Shown here: piece after piece, positions 1 to 8,664 of the stretch
How the letters are laid out: each line of letters starts with the position of its first letter
Position numbering within the stretch: position 1 is the stretch's first letter
NCBI GenBank assembly: GCA_036560485.1
Contig: DATBRC010000050.1
Span: 1-64,000 of the forward strand
Source: DATBRC01 sp036560485
GTDB lineage: Bacteria > Pseudomonadota > Gammaproteobacteria > Burkholderiales > Burkholderiaceae_D
DNA: 64,000 bases
Reading direction: 5' to 3'
The notes under the pieces: model-generated
Told to the model about the DNA's origin: nothing
What the model saw: only the letters and a program-made list of their open reading frames with translations
Databases searched by the model: none
Position numbers and translations under genes: made by a program

Positions 1-226
1 TTCCATCCGCAACAAATGCCTCATTGATTTTACGGACAGCGTCATGAACTTTCTCTAACGTATCAACGAATGGCAGGCGAACTTCCTTGAATCGCAATTC
101 AAATTGCGTCAAAACCGAGTGGCCGAATGTTTCTGCAGTAATACCTGTGCCGTCGGATACAAAAAAAACGGTACGATCTGCTGGTGTCGGGAGATGGGTT
201 GGGCCGGACGTTAAATGAGCTGGCAT
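1..226 (-). CDS. ppsR: PEP synthase regulatory protein (kinase/pyrophosphorylase), partial
   Basis: The window opens inside this gene, so only its first 75 codons are visible, reading leftwards from an ATG at 226. It belongs to the DUF299/PpsR family: cytosolic enzymes that inactivate PEP synthase by ADP-dependent phosphorylation of the threonine beside its catalytic histidine, and reactivate it by phosphorolysis. The block FFVSDGTGITAETFGHS at residues 21-37 is the family N-terminal signature. It diverges from ppsA, its presumed target, with 178 bases between the two starts, which is the usual arrangement. The C-terminal P-loop region lies outside the window. Confidence 0.93.
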   Translation of the reverse strand, partial: MPAHLTSGPTHLPTPADRTVFFVSDGTGITAETFGHSVLTQFELRFKEVRLPFVDTLEKVHDAVRKINEAFVADG

Positions 227-404
227 AATTTCTAAGTAATAAAAGTCTTTAAAATAAGAGAATTCAGCACGGCAAAAAGATATCGTACCCTGTAAAATGC
301 AAATTAATAATTGTTAATTTACTCGCGCCAAATGAAGAATAACAAATTCAGCCGGCCTGCGAAGCGACACATGAAGATTTCTTACTATCAAACTAGAGGT
401 TGTT

Positions 405-2843
405 ATGTCCAACGCAGTCAATTCAGGGGTGAGCCAAGACCCTAGGCAAGGGGGAGCGTACGTCGTTTCCTTCAAGAATTTGAGAATGACCGATGTCGAT
501 TCGGTTGGCGGCAAGAATGCGTCGCTCGGTGAAATGATCAGCCAATTGGCCGGTGCCGGTGTCCGTGTTCCGGGTGGATTTGCCACCACTGCCCATGCTT
601 TCCGTGATTTTTTGTCGTATAGCGTGGATGGCGGCTTGCCGCTGGACAAACGCATTGCAGATCGATTGGATACGCTCAATATTGACGATGTACGGGCTTT
701 GGCCCAGGCAGGCGCAGAAATTCGTCAATGGATTATCGAGACGCCATTTCAGCCTCGACTTCAGCAGGAAATCACCGAGTTTTACCAAAAACTGGTTGCC
801 GATTCGTCTAGTGAAATGTCCTTTGCCGTCCGTTCCTCGGCAACAGCGGAAGACTTGCCCGATGCTTCATTCGCAGGCCAGCAGGAAACCTTTTTGAATG
901 TGGTCGGCATCGACAATATTCTGGATGCGATGAAGCATGTTTTTGCATCGCTGTATAACGATCGCGCGATTTCGTATCGTGTACACAAAGGATTTACGCA
1001 TGCAGAAGTTGCGTTGTCAGCCGGTGTACAGCGCATGGTCCGTTCCGATGTTGGTGCGGCAGGCGTCATGTTCACGATCGATACCGAGTCCGGCTTCAAG
1101 GATGTAGTGTTCATTACGTCAAGCTATGGTCTCGGCGAAACGGTAGTACAAGGCGCAGTCAATCCGGATGAGTTTTACGTGCACAAACCGATGTTGGAAC
1201 AGGGCAAGCTTCCAATCATTCGCCGCAACATCGGTTCTAAGTTGATCAAAATGGAATTCACCGGTGAAGCCAAGGCCGGTCGCTCCGTCAAAACAATCGA
1301 TGTGCCGATCGAGTTGCGCAATCGCTATTCATTGAATGATGCCGAAATCGTTGAGCTCGCCAAATATGCGATCATCATCGAGAGGCACTACGGCCGTCCA
1401 ATGGACATCGAATGGGGCAAGGATGGCCGCGACGGCAAGCTGTATATTTTGCAAGCACGGCCAGAGACTGTTAAATCGCAGCAAAAATCGGGCGATGCAC
1501 AGCAGCGCTATAAATTGAAAGGCACGGGTACCGTTCTTTCCATTGGGCGTGCGATCGGTCAAAAAATCGGTGCCGGTCCGGTACGCGTTATCCGCGACCC
1601 ATCCGAGATGGAACGTGTGCAACCAGGCGATGTGCTGGTGGCTGACATGACAGACCCTAATTGGGAACCCGTGATGAAGCGTGCATCTGCTATTGTCACC
1701 AATCGAGGTGGACGCACATGCCATGCTGCGATTATTGCGCGTGAACTGGGTGTGCCTGCCGTTGTCGGTTGTGGCGATGCGACCGAGATGTTGAAGGATG
1801 GGACGCTGGTTACTGTGTCTTGTGCGGAGGGCGATGAAGGCAAGATTTACGATGGCTTGCTGGAAACCGAAGTGAGCGAAGTGGCACGCGGTGAGCTGCC
1901 TAAGCTGCCCCTGAAAATCATGATGAACGTTGGTAATCCACAGTTGGCATTCGACTTTCAGTCAATCCCCAATAGTGGTGTTGGATTGGCGCGCCTGGAA
2001 TTCATCATTAACAATAATATCGGTGTTCATCCGAAGGCGATTCTCGAATATCCGAATATCGATGCAGACTTGAAAAAAGCAGTGGAGTCAGTCGCCCGCG
2101 GTCATGCATCGCCTAAAGCCTTTTATGTCGATAAGCTGGCAGAAGGGATTGCGACCATCGCTGCGGCATTTTGGCCCAAGCCAGTCATTGTACGTCTGTC
2201 GGATTTCAAGTCGAACGAATACAAGAAACTGATCGGTGGCTCGCGTTATGAACCGGACGAAGAAAATCCGATGTTGGGATTCCGTGGCGCCGCGCGTTAT
2301 TTGGCAGAAGATTTTGCCGAATCGTTCGAGATGGAATGCCTCGCAATGAAACGGGTGCGCAACGATATGGGCTTGACCAATGTCGAGATCATGGTGCCGT
2401 TTGTCCGCACCTTGGGCCAGGCAGAGAAAGTGGTTAACTTGTTAGGCAGGAATGGCCTGAAACGTGGTGAAAATGGATTGCGTCTGATCATGATGTGCGA
2501 AGTGCCATCGAATGCGATTCTGGCGGATCAGTTCCTGCAATATTTCGATGGGTTCTCGATTGGATCGAACGATTTGACACAACTGACACTTGGTCTGGAC
2601 CGTGACTCAGGCATGGCTTTACTGGCAGCCGATTTTGATGAGCGCGATCCTGCTGTGCGCTCATTGCTGTCAATGGCGATCAAGGCTTGTCGTGCACAAG
2701 GAAAGTACATAGGTATATGTGGACAAGGCCCATCAGACCATCCTGATTTTGCCGAATGGTTGATGAAGGAAGGGATTGAGTCAATTTCACTCAATCCGGA
2801 TTCCGTCATTGATACTTGGCTGAAATTGGCTTCTGCAGGCTAA
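405..2843 (+). CDS. ppsA: Phosphoenolpyruvate synthase
   Basis: Makes PEP from pyruvate and ATP, giving AMP and phosphate, for gluconeogenic growth; cytosolic. The 812 residues match the usual length of about 800. The order is an N-terminal ATP-grasp/pyruvate-binding domain (about 20-360, with GGKNASLGEM near 35-44), the swivelling phosphohistidine domain (about 375-480) and a C-terminal PEP-utiliser TIM barrel (about 490-800). The catalytic His is H440 in GGRTCHAA, and T438 is the residue PpsR is expected to phosphorylate. The ATG at 405 has GAGGT just upstream. The target threonine and the divergent ppsR imply post-translational control. Confidence 0.97.
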   Translation: MSNAVNSGVSQDPRQGGAYVVSFKNLRMTDVDSVGGKNASLGEMISQLAGAGVRVPGGFATTAHAFRDFLSYSVDGGLPLDKRIADRLDTLNIDDVRALAQAGAEIRQWIIETPFQPRLQQEITEFYQKLVADSSSEMSFAVRSSATAEDLPDASFAGQQETFLNVVGIDNILDAMKHVFASLYNDRAISYRVHKGFTHAEVALSAGVQRMVRSDVGAAGVMFTIDTESGFKDVVFITSSYGLGETVVQGAVNPDEFYVHKPMLEQGKLPIIRRNIGSKLIKMEFTGEAKAGRSVKTIDVPIELRNRYSLNDAEIVELAKYAIIIERHYGRPMDIEWGKDGRDGKLYILQARPETVKSQQKSGDAQQRYKLKGTGTVLSIGRAIGQKIGAGPVRVIRDPSEMERVQPGDVLVADMTDPNWEPVMKRASAIVTNRGGRTCHAAIIARELGVPAVVGCGDATEMLKDGTLVTVSCAEGDEGKIYDGLLETEVSEVARGELPKLPLKIMMNVGNPQLAFDFQSIPNSGVGLARLEFIINNNIGVHPKAILEYPNIDADLKKAVESVARGHASPKAFYVDKLAEGIATIAAAFWPKPVIVRLSDFKSNEYKKLIGGSRYEPDEENPMLGFRGAARYLAEDFAESFEMECLAMKRVRNDMGLTNVEIMVPFVRTLGQAEKVVNLLGRNGLKRGENGLRLIMMCEVPSNAILADQFLQYFDGFSIGSNDLTQLTLGLDRDSGMALLAADFDERDPAVRSLLSMAIKACRAQGKYIGICGQGPSDHPDFAEWLMKEGIESISLNPDSVIDTWLKLASAG

Positions 2844-2973
2844 GTTCAACTATGCGAGAAACAATTGCAAACCATTGTCAAATTAATTTGATCTATAGAA
2901 ATATTCGACTAGACTCTATTCAACTTGACTAACAATAACAATAAATACAAACAACAATTTGTTGCAGGATTTG

Positions 2974-3012
2974 ACCCTCGTTGCTATTTTGGCATCGAGG
3001 GTTTAATTTTTT
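2974..3012 (+). terminator. Rho-independent terminator after ppsA
   Basis: ACCCTCG (2974-2980) pairs with CGAGGGT (2996-3002) across a 15-base loop and is followed by TTTAATTTTTT. It lies 130 bases past the ppsA stop and 40 bases before the NfeD start, so it most likely ends ppsA transcription. A leader attenuator for the NfeD-stomatin pair is a less likely alternative. Confidence 0.75.
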
Positions 3013-3052
3013 GGGAACATACTGTCAATCATCATCAGAAAGGAAGAGGTCT

Positions 3053-3502
3053 ATGGCAGATTGGATAGTCTGGCTGGTTTTGGCGGGTATTGTGGTTATT
3101 TGTGAATTATTTACCGGTACGTTCTATTTATTAATGATCAGTATCGGTTTAATGGCAGGCGGACTTGCAGCTTTTGTAGGCTTCAATCTTGAATTGCAAT
3201 TTATTGTTGCTGCAGTGATCGGTATTGCGGCTACATATGCATTGCGTCGTAGTAGATATGGGAAATCACAGAAAATCGATTCGGCACGCGACCCTAATGT
3301 CAATTTGGATATTGGCCAAACGTTGCAGATTAAAGAATGGACAAGTAATGCAGGAGAAACAAGCACCGCACGAACCATGTACCGCGGCGCAATGTGGGAT
3401 GTCGAGCTCGCCCATGGATCAACAGCACAAGCTGGAACATTTATCATCAAGGAAATCCGCGCCAGTCGTCTGATCGTAGCAAATCACCATTCGAACCATT
3501 AA
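3053..3502 (+). CDS. NfeD-family membrane protein
   Basis: A 149-residue short NfeD protein. It has two or three hydrophobic segments in the first 75 residues (WIVWLVLAGIVVICELFTG, then GLMAGGLAAFVGF and FIVAAVIGIAATYAL), followed by a soluble OB-fold-like domain (about 85-140). Short NfeD proteins partner with stomatin/SPFH proteins in membrane microdomains. The next gene, 29 bases away, is exactly that kind of protein. I chose the ATG at 3053 because AGGAAGAGG sits just upstream. An in-frame start at 2981 would add 24 unlikely residues and overlap the terminator. The biochemical role is unknown. Confidence 0.88.
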   Translation: MADWIVWLVLAGIVVICELFTGTFYLLMISIGLMAGGLAAFVGFNLELQFIVAAVIGIAATYALRRSRYGKSQKIDSARDPNVNLDIGQTLQIKEWTSNAGETSTARTMYRGAMWDVELAHGSTAQAGTFIIKEIRASRLIVANHHSNH

Positions 3503-3531
3503 CAATAATCACCTAAATTTTGGAGAGCAAT

Positions 3532-4446
3532 GTGGGAACAGTCGCTTTAATTATCTTTATTCTAGCCATCGTTTTTGTCATCAAAACCATTAAGGTCGTA
3601 CCGCAGCAGCATGCCTGGGTGGTTGAACGATTGGGGAAATATCACGCAACGCTCGGGCCGGGATTAAATATCGTTGTACCTTTCGTTGACCGGATTGCGT
3701 ATAAACATATTCTGAAGGAAATTCCACTCGATGTGCCACCGCAGGTTTGCATCACGCGCGACAACACACAATTGCAGGTGGATGGTATCTTGTATTTTCA
3801 AGTGACAGATCCGATGCGCGCTTCCTACGGCTCATCAAACTATCTGTCAGCGATCACACAATTGGCACAAACGACTTTGCGATCCGTGATCGGCAAAATG
3901 GAACTCGACAAGACCTTTGAAGAGCGCGATCACATTAACACTACCATCGTGAATGCGATTGATGAGTCGGCGGCTAACTGGGGTGTCAAGGTGCTGCGGT
4001 ATGAAATCAAGGATCTGACACCGCCGAAAGAAATTCTGCATGCGATGCAGGCTCAAATCACGGCAGAACGTGAAAAGCGTGCATTGATTGCTGCATCGGA
4101 AGGCCGCAAGCAGGAACAAATCAATATCGCGTCCGGCGAACGTGAGGCCGCGATCGCCAAGTCTGAAGGCGAAAAGCAGGCATCAATCAATCGCGCCCAA
4201 GGACAAGCGGCGGCAATCCTGGCGATTGCAGAAGCGAGCGCAGAAGCTTTGCGCAAAACCGCTGCGGCAATTCGTGAACCTGGTGGCTCGGATGCAGTCA
4301 ACCTGAAAGTGGCAGAACAATATGTGAATGCCTTCGGTCAGTTAGCGCGGACCAATAATTCGATCATTGTTCCGGCTAATATGAGTGATATCAGCGGCTT
4401 GATTGCCACTGCAATGCAGGTAGTGAAGTCGCAGCAAAAAGGCTGA
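3532..4446 (+). CDS. Stomatin/QmcA-like SPFH (band 7) protein
   Basis: A 304-residue SPFH protein with one N-terminal membrane anchor (about 3-20). The SPFH/band-7 domain (about 20-200) begins VVPQQHAWVVERLGKYH. A charged Ala/Glu-rich coiled coil (about 175-260, with repeated AxSEGEKQA units) and a C-terminal helix follow. Such proteins form large membrane-bound oligomers that affect protease access and membrane organisation. The preferred start is GTG 3532, with GGAGAG about six bases upstream. A TTG at 3520 would add four residues but leaves no ribosome site. It is co-directional with the NfeD partner. Confidence 0.9.
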   Translation: MGTVALIIFILAIVFVIKTIKVVPQQHAWVVERLGKYHATLGPGLNIVVPFVDRIAYKHILKEIPLDVPPQVCITRDNTQLQVDGILYFQVTDPMRASYGSSNYLSAITQLAQTTLRSVIGKMELDKTFEERDHINTTIVNAIDESAANWGVKVLRYEIKDLTPPKEILHAMQAQITAEREKRALIAASEGRKQEQINIASGEREAAIAKSEGEKQASINRAQGQAAAILAIAEASAEALRKTAAAIREPGGSDAVNLKVAEQYVNAFGQLARTNNSIIVPANMSDISGLIATAMQVVKSQQKG

Positions 4447-4489
4447 TTCTCGAAAATTGTCACTGTGCTGAAAAAAGCGGAGGAGCGTA

Positions 4490-5197
4490 TTGAATTTGTT
4501 CGCCATTATTTTGTTGATGTCCTGTACGCTGCTTTTCGCAGTGGTATTGTTCAAGAAGAAAATGCAAAGGCGTGAAAGCTACATTCATGAATATGTTTTT
4601 CCACGCGGGCTGATGGAAAAATTGGGGGAAAAGCGTCCGCATCTGACAGAGACTCAACGACAGCAGGTTGCAAGAGGCTTGAGACAATTTTTTCTGGCAC
4701 ATGCCGCCAGCGGGAAGCTGGTGTCAATGCCGTCGCAGGTTGCAGATGACCTTTGGCATGAATTCATTCTTTACACGAAAGCTTATGCAGCATTTTGCAA
4801 CAGGGCATTCGGAAAATTCATGCATCACACTCCTGCGATTGTCCTTGGCAAGCAGCATCAAAATAACGAAGGCCTGCGCCGCACATGGTGGTATGCGTGC
4901 AAACAGGAGAAGATTAATCCGCGTACCCCGGCACGATTGCCGATATTGTTTGCATTGGATACCCAACTTGGCATCGAGAACGGATTTATTTATTATCCGC
5001 AGTGCGACAAATTGAGAAACGAGTCGGATGGCATCGCGATATATTGCGGAGGTGATTTCAGCAGTGGCTCATTCGATGGAGATACCAGTGGATTTGGTGA
5101 TGGCAGCTTCGTAGGTGACTCAAGTGGTGGAAGCGGTTGTGCAGGCGGAGATGGCGGGGGAGGTGACAGTGGCGGATGTAGTGGAGGTGGTGATTAA
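4490..5197 (+). CDS. Glycine-rich-tailed membrane-anchored protein (GRDP-like)
   Basis: 235 residues from a TTG start at 4490 with GGAGGAG at optimal spacing. Residues 2-20 form one hydrophobic anchor. The middle (about 60-120) holds a DLWHEFILYTKAYAAFC block followed by GKFMHHTP, resembling the glycine-rich-domain (GRDP) family found in plants and bacteria. The last 45 residues are almost only Gly, Ser, Asp and Cys, ending GGDSGGCSGGGD. The function is unknown. It follows the NfeD/stomatin pair by 43 bases and may be co-transcribed. Its stop overlaps the convergent smpB stop by four bases. Confidence 0.75.
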   Translation: MNLFAIILLMSCTLLFAVVLFKKKMQRRESYIHEYVFPRGLMEKLGEKRPHLTETQRQQVARGLRQFFLAHAASGKLVSMPSQVADDLWHEFILYTKAYAAFCNRAFGKFMHHTPAIVLGKQHQNNEGLRRTWWYACKQEKINPRTPARLPILFALDTQLGIENGFIYYPQCDKLRNESDGIAIYCGGDFSSGSFDGDTSGFGDGSFVGDSSGGSGCAGGDGGGGDSGGCSGGGD

Positions 5198-5643
5198 CGC
5201 CGATTCTGCTTCATTGCAGATTGAATTTCACGTTGCGTGTCGCGCACTTTTTCGGTGTCACGTTTATCGTGCTGCTTTTTACCTTTGGCCAATCCAATCT
5301 CGCACTTGATCCGGCCTTTAAGATAATGCAAATTGAGTGGCACCAAGGTATAGCCTGAACGTTCCACTTTGCCGATCAATTTCTTGATTTCTTCGGCATT
5401 CAATAAAAGCTTACGTGTACGCACTGGATCAGGGTTGATATGAGTTGACGCTGTCGGTAGCGGGCTGATATGTGCGCCAAACAAAAACACTTCGCCATTT
5501 CGTACAATGACATACGCTTCTTTAAGCTGCACACGAGCAGCACGTATCGATTTGGCTTCCCAGCCTTCTAATACGATGCCTGCTTCATAGCGATCCTCAA
5601 TAAAGTAATCGAAGAAGGCTTTTTTATTGTCAACAATAGTCAT
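5194..5643 (-). CDS. smpB: SsrA-binding protein
   Basis: Binds tmRNA and delivers it to stalled ribosomes for trans-translation; cytosolic. The 149 residues match the normal length of about 150. It shows the N-terminal KKAFFDYFIEDRYEAGIVLEGWEAK block (quoted in parts: FDYFIEDRYEAG, GWEAKSIRA), the internal AHISPL motif, and the C-terminal GKKQHDKR basic tail that senses the empty mRNA channel. It diverges from ratA-rnfH, a neighbourhood also seen in enterobacteria. Its 3' end overlaps the convergent glycine-rich gene by four bases. No tmRNA gene was recognised here. Confidence 0.96.
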   Translation of the reverse strand: MTIVDNKKAFFDYFIEDRYEAGIVLEGWEAKSIRAARVQLKEAYVIVRNGEVFLFGAHISPLPTASTHINPDPVRTRKLLLNAEEIKKLIGKVERSGYTLVPLNLHYLKGRIKCEIGLAKGKKQHDKRDTEKVRDTQREIQSAMKQNRR

Positions 5644-5710
5644 GTAATGAGAAACAGCACGAGTCGGTTAAAATTCCAGCTTGTTGATTTTATCAAATGG
5701 TTTACATTTA

Positions 5711-6142
5711 ATGGCAGTCGTACATAAGTCAGTTCTAGTAGGATATAGCACAGAGCAGATGTTTGCTCTGGTGGACCGGGTCGAAGACTACCCTAAATTC
5801 CTGCCGTGGTGTGGGATGGTTGACGTGAAGCGCCAGGCGGACAACAAGCTGCAAGCAACGATTCAAATCAATTATCACGGCATCAAACAAACATTCACAA
5901 CGGAAAACACGAATGTTCCGCCTGTTTCAATGCAAATGAAACTGGTCGATGGTCCTTTTAAACATTTGGACGGCACCTGGATTTTCAGGTCTTTGCGTAG
6001 TGATGCCTGCAAGATTGAATTTGATTTGCACTACGAGTTTTCCAGCAAACTTCTTGAAAAAGTGATTGGCCCGGTTTTCGGTAAAATTGCCGATAGTTTT
6101 GTCGATTCGTTTTGTCAACAGGCGGAGAAAGTATATGGCTGA
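5711..6142 (+). CDS. ratA: RatA-type START/polyketide-cyclase-like protein
   Basis: A 143-residue START-fold protein of the RatA/CoQ10-binding family, with VEDYPKFLPWC near residues 26-36 and a C-terminal amphipathic helix (KIADSFVDSFCQQAEK). In E. coli RatA was reported to block 70S assembly; eukaryotic Coq10 homologues chaperone ubiquinone, so either role is possible here. I chose the ATG at 5711, in line with homologues; an earlier in-frame start at 5681 adds ten residues without a ribosome site. The stop overlaps the rnfH start by eight bases, indicating translational coupling. smpB lies divergently upstream. Confidence 0.87.
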   Translation: MAVVHKSVLVGYSTEQMFALVDRVEDYPKFLPWCGMVDVKRQADNKLQATIQINYHGIKQTFTTENTNVPPVSMQMKLVDGPFKHLDGTWIFRSLRSDACKIEFDLHYEFSSKLLEKVIGPVFGKIADSFVDSFCQQAEKVYG

Positions 6143-6443
6143 TTCGACAAACACATTACACGTGCAAATCTGTTATGCAATGCATGGCGTGCAAACTTTA
6201 CGTGAATTGAACGTACCAGTTGACACTACGTTACTTGAGGCTATTCATCAAAGCGGCTTGCTAAGACAGATGCCAGAAATCGATTTAACAGTTTCACGTG
6301 TCGGTATCTATGGCAAGTTAAAATCGCTGGATACTATGCTGCGTGAGCATGACCGTGTGGAGATTTACCGACCGTTGGTCGCGGATCCGAAGGATTCTCG
6401 CCGCATGCGAGCTAGTAAAAGGGAAGACAAAAAAGCCCGATGA
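6135..6443 (+). CDS. rnfH: RnfH-family ubiquitin-like protein
   Basis: A 102-residue member of the RnfH (UPF0125) family, a beta-grasp fold with LHVQICYAMHGVQ at the N-terminus and VGIYGKLKSLDTMLREHDRVEIYRPL (in parts: VGIYGK, HDRVEIYRPL) in the middle. The ATG at 6135 overlaps the ratA stop, and GGCGGAGAAAG provides a ribosome site. The C-terminus is basic (RRMRASKREDKKAR). The ratA-rnfH pair was once described as a toxin-antitoxin unit, but there is no evidence for such a role here. The coding end runs straight into a terminator hairpin that serves the opposite strand. Confidence 0.88.
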   Translation: MADSTNTLHVQICYAMHGVQTLRELNVPVDTTLLEAIHQSGLLRQMPEIDLTVSRVGIYGKLKSLDTMLREHDRVEIYRPLVADPKDSRRMRASKREDKKAR

Positions 6444-6455
6444 TTTTGCGGGCTT
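6429..6455 (-). terminator. Rho-independent terminator for the DUF4124 gene
   Basis: AAGCCCG (6433-6439) and CGGGCTT (6449-6455) form a hairpin. On the minus strand it is followed by a T-run (the plus-strand A-run 6429-6434), so it ends transcription of the DUF4124 gene whose stop is at 6481. It overlaps the last codons of rnfH on the plus strand. Confidence 0.75.
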
Positions 6456-6480
6456 AAAATCGGCTAACCAAATTACATGG

Positions 6481-7005
6481 TTATTTGCAGTCGTTCAATG
6501 TATTCTGCATGTCTTTTACTTCTTTTGCTCGTTGGTCATCTTCAAGAAAAGTTCGCTCTCCATTCTTATCTGTCGCTGCAATCCGTTCACCTGTGGTTAG
6601 ACTGCGATAGTAGTTCCTGGCATTCTCACAATTCTTTGCTTTATTAGCTGCAATTTTAGCCTCTGCTGCGGCCTTTGCTTCTTGCTCAGCTTGTTTTGCT
6701 CTACGCTTTTGAAATTCAGCATTTTTCTCAGCAATCGTCATAGGCATGTTTGATTCGTCTGACGAAGAAGCAGATTTTGCAGCTGAGCTTGCATCACTAC
6801 TACTATCATTCGATGTTTGCGACGCGCTATAGGACCGACCTGGCTGCTTCAAAATTTGTTTTTGCGGTACAGAAGCGGGTGGCGGCATGTCTGAATATTG
6901 TTTAACGCCCTTGTCATCCAGCCAAACATACTGCGCTAGTGCCAGTGATGTAAAACTCAATAAAGTTAATGTGGTGGCAATTCGTTTTATCCAAACTGGT
7001 CTCAT
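6481..7005 (-). CDS. DUF4124 domain secreted protein
   Basis: 174 residues with a signal peptide (about 1-24, ending SLALAQ) directly followed by the DUF4124 signature YVWLDDKGVKQYSDMPPP (about 26-43). The rest is a low-complexity Ser/Ala stretch and an Ala/Glu/Lys-rich coiled coil (about 90-135), then a C-terminal region with two cysteines. DUF4124 proteins are common envelope proteins of beta- and gammaproteobacteria with unknown function. It stands alone, read away from guaB, and ends at its own terminator. Confidence 0.85.
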   Translation of the reverse strand: MRPVWIKRIATTLTLLSFTSLALAQYVWLDDKGVKQYSDMPPPASVPQKQILKQPGRSYSASQTSNDSSSDASSAAKSASSSDESNMPMTIAEKNAEFQKRRAKQAEQEAKAAAEAKIAANKAKNCENARNYYRSLTTGERIAATDKNGERTFLEDDQRAKEVKDMQNTLNDCK

Positions 7006-7135
7006 GGAGCATCCTTATGGTCTTCAGGCAATGTGCATATACGATTTCGCCATGCTTTATCGCCCGTGTCAATGAATTGGGAGGGGTATTAAGGGCTAAT
7101 TTATACGAGAAAACGACGAATTTTGCGGATTTCTG

Positions 7136-7141
7136 TATAAT
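7136..7141 (+). promoter_or_regulatory. Probable -10 element of the guaB promoter
   Basis: A perfect TATAAT lies 26 bases before the guaB ATG, leaving a leader of roughly 20 bases. No good -35 hexamer is visible at 16-18 bases upstream, so the assignment rests on the -10 box and its position only. Confidence 0.4.
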
Positions 7142-7167
7142 TCGCTTTTGCGCCAATAGGAAACACT

Positions 7168-8628
7168 ATGCGTCTACTACAAAAAGCACTCACATTCGAT
7201 GATGTGCTGCTGGTTCCGGCTTATTCTGACATTCTTCCCAAAGATACTTCTCTCAAGACTCGCCTGACCCGCAACATCACCCTCAATATTCCATTGTTGT
7301 CCGCTGCGATGGATACGGTGACAGAGTCACGTCTTGCGATCGCCATGGCACAAGAAGGTGGGATCGGCATCATACACAAGAATTTGACACCCAAAGAACA
7401 GGCGCGTGAAGTTTCCAAGGTGAAGCGTTTTGAGTCAGGCGTTGTGCGCGACCCGATTGCCATTCCGCCCACGATGAAAATTCGCGATGTGATTGCGTTA
7501 TCGGAACAGCACGGCATTAGTGGATTTCCTGTTGTGGAAGGCAAAACCGTGGTCGGTATCATTACCAATCGCGACCTGCGTTTTGAAGAAGAACTCGATG
7601 CAGAAGTGCGCGTCAAAATGACGCCGCGGGAAAAACTGGTTTTTGTAAAAGACGGCGCTGATCTGTCGGAAGCCAAGCGTTTGATGAATAAACATCGGCT
7701 GGAACGCGTGCTTGTAGTCAACAATGCGTTCGAGTTGCGCGGTTTGATTACCGTCAAGGATATTCAAAAAGCGACTGAACATCCGTATGCATCCAAGGAC
7801 GAACATGGCAAATTGCGTGTTGGTGCTGCAGTAGGTGTCGGTGCCGACAACGACGAGCGTATCGATTTGCTGGTCAGTGCCGGAGTCGACGTCATCATTG
7901 TCGATACTGCGCATGGCCACTCGAAAGGTGTGCTGGATCGCGTCAAATGGGTCAAGTCGAACTACCCACAGGTTGATGTCATAGGCGGCAATATCGCGAC
8001 GGCAGCTGCAGCTAAAGCCTTGCTTGAGCATGGTGCGGATGGCGTCAAGGTAGGTATTGGCCCAGGATCAATCTGCACAACGCGTATCGTTGCTGGCGTT
8101 GGCGTTCCGCAGATCACTGCCATTTCCAATGTTGCGCAGGCATTGAAAGGCACTGGTGTTCCTTGCGTTGCCGATGGCGGCATTCGATATTCGGGCGATA
8201 TATCCAAGGCGCTTGCAGCAGGCGCATCCAGTGTGATGATGGGCAGTATGTTTGCCGGCACGGAAGAGGCACCGGGAGAAGTCATTTTGTATCAAGGGCG
8301 CAGCTACAAATCCTATCGCGGCATGGGTAGCCTGGGTGCGATGGCGGATGGATCTGCGGATCGCTACTTCCAGGATGCAGCAAATAACACCGACAAATTT
8401 GTGCCGGAAGGTATCGAAGGCCGTGTGCCGTATAAAGGAAGTGTGCTGGCGATTCTTTATCAACTGGTTGGCGGTGTGCGTTCGTCAATGGGTTATTGTG
8501 GATGCGCGACGATTGATGAATTTCGCGAAAAGGCCGAGTTCGTCGAAATTACTTCAGCAGGCATGCGTGAGTCGCATGTCCACGATGTACAGATTACCAA
8601 AGAAGCGCCGAACTATCGTGCGGATTAA
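7168..8628 (+). CDS. guaB: Inosine-5'-monophosphate dehydrogenase
   Basis: Oxidises IMP to XMP with NAD, the committed step to GMP; cytosolic tetramer or octamer. The 486 residues match the family. A TIM barrel (residues 1-90 and about 205-486) is interrupted by two CBS domains (about 95-205). The catalytic cysteine is C303 in GPGSICTTR, and the mobile-flap region YRGMGSLGAM follows. It is the first gene of a guaB - diguanylate cyclase - guaA row, with 36 and 44 bases between genes. Confidence 0.97.
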   Translation: MRLLQKALTFDDVLLVPAYSDILPKDTSLKTRLTRNITLNIPLLSAAMDTVTESRLAIAMAQEGGIGIIHKNLTPKEQAREVSKVKRFESGVVRDPIAIPPTMKIRDVIALSEQHGISGFPVVEGKTVVGIITNRDLRFEEELDAEVRVKMTPREKLVFVKDGADLSEAKRLMNKHRLERVLVVNNAFELRGLITVKDIQKATEHPYASKDEHGKLRVGAAVGVGADNDERIDLLVSAGVDVIIVDTAHGHSKGVLDRVKWVKSNYPQVDVIGGNIATAAAAKALLEHGADGVKVGIGPGSICTTRIVAGVGVPQITAISNVAQALKGTGVPCVADGGIRYSGDISKALAAGASSVMMGSMFAGTEEAPGEVILYQGRSYKSYRGMGSLGAMADGSADRYFQDAANNTDKFVPEGIEGRVPYKGSVLAILYQLVGGVRSSMGYCGCATIDEFREKAEFVEITSAGMRESHVHDVQITKEAPNYRAD

Positions 8629-8664
8629 ACAGATTGAGTATGTAAATAACATGCTTCAGTCATC

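Noticed and set aside
5060..5196. Glycine-codon-rich stretch as a minisatellite
   Set aside because: It is in frame, low-complexity coding sequence of the Gly-tailed protein; no exact unit repeats.
5711..6443. ratA-rnfH as a true toxin-antitoxin pair
   Set aside because: The pair is near-universal housekeeping in proteobacteria and the Coq10-like role is at least as likely; nothing here supports addiction.
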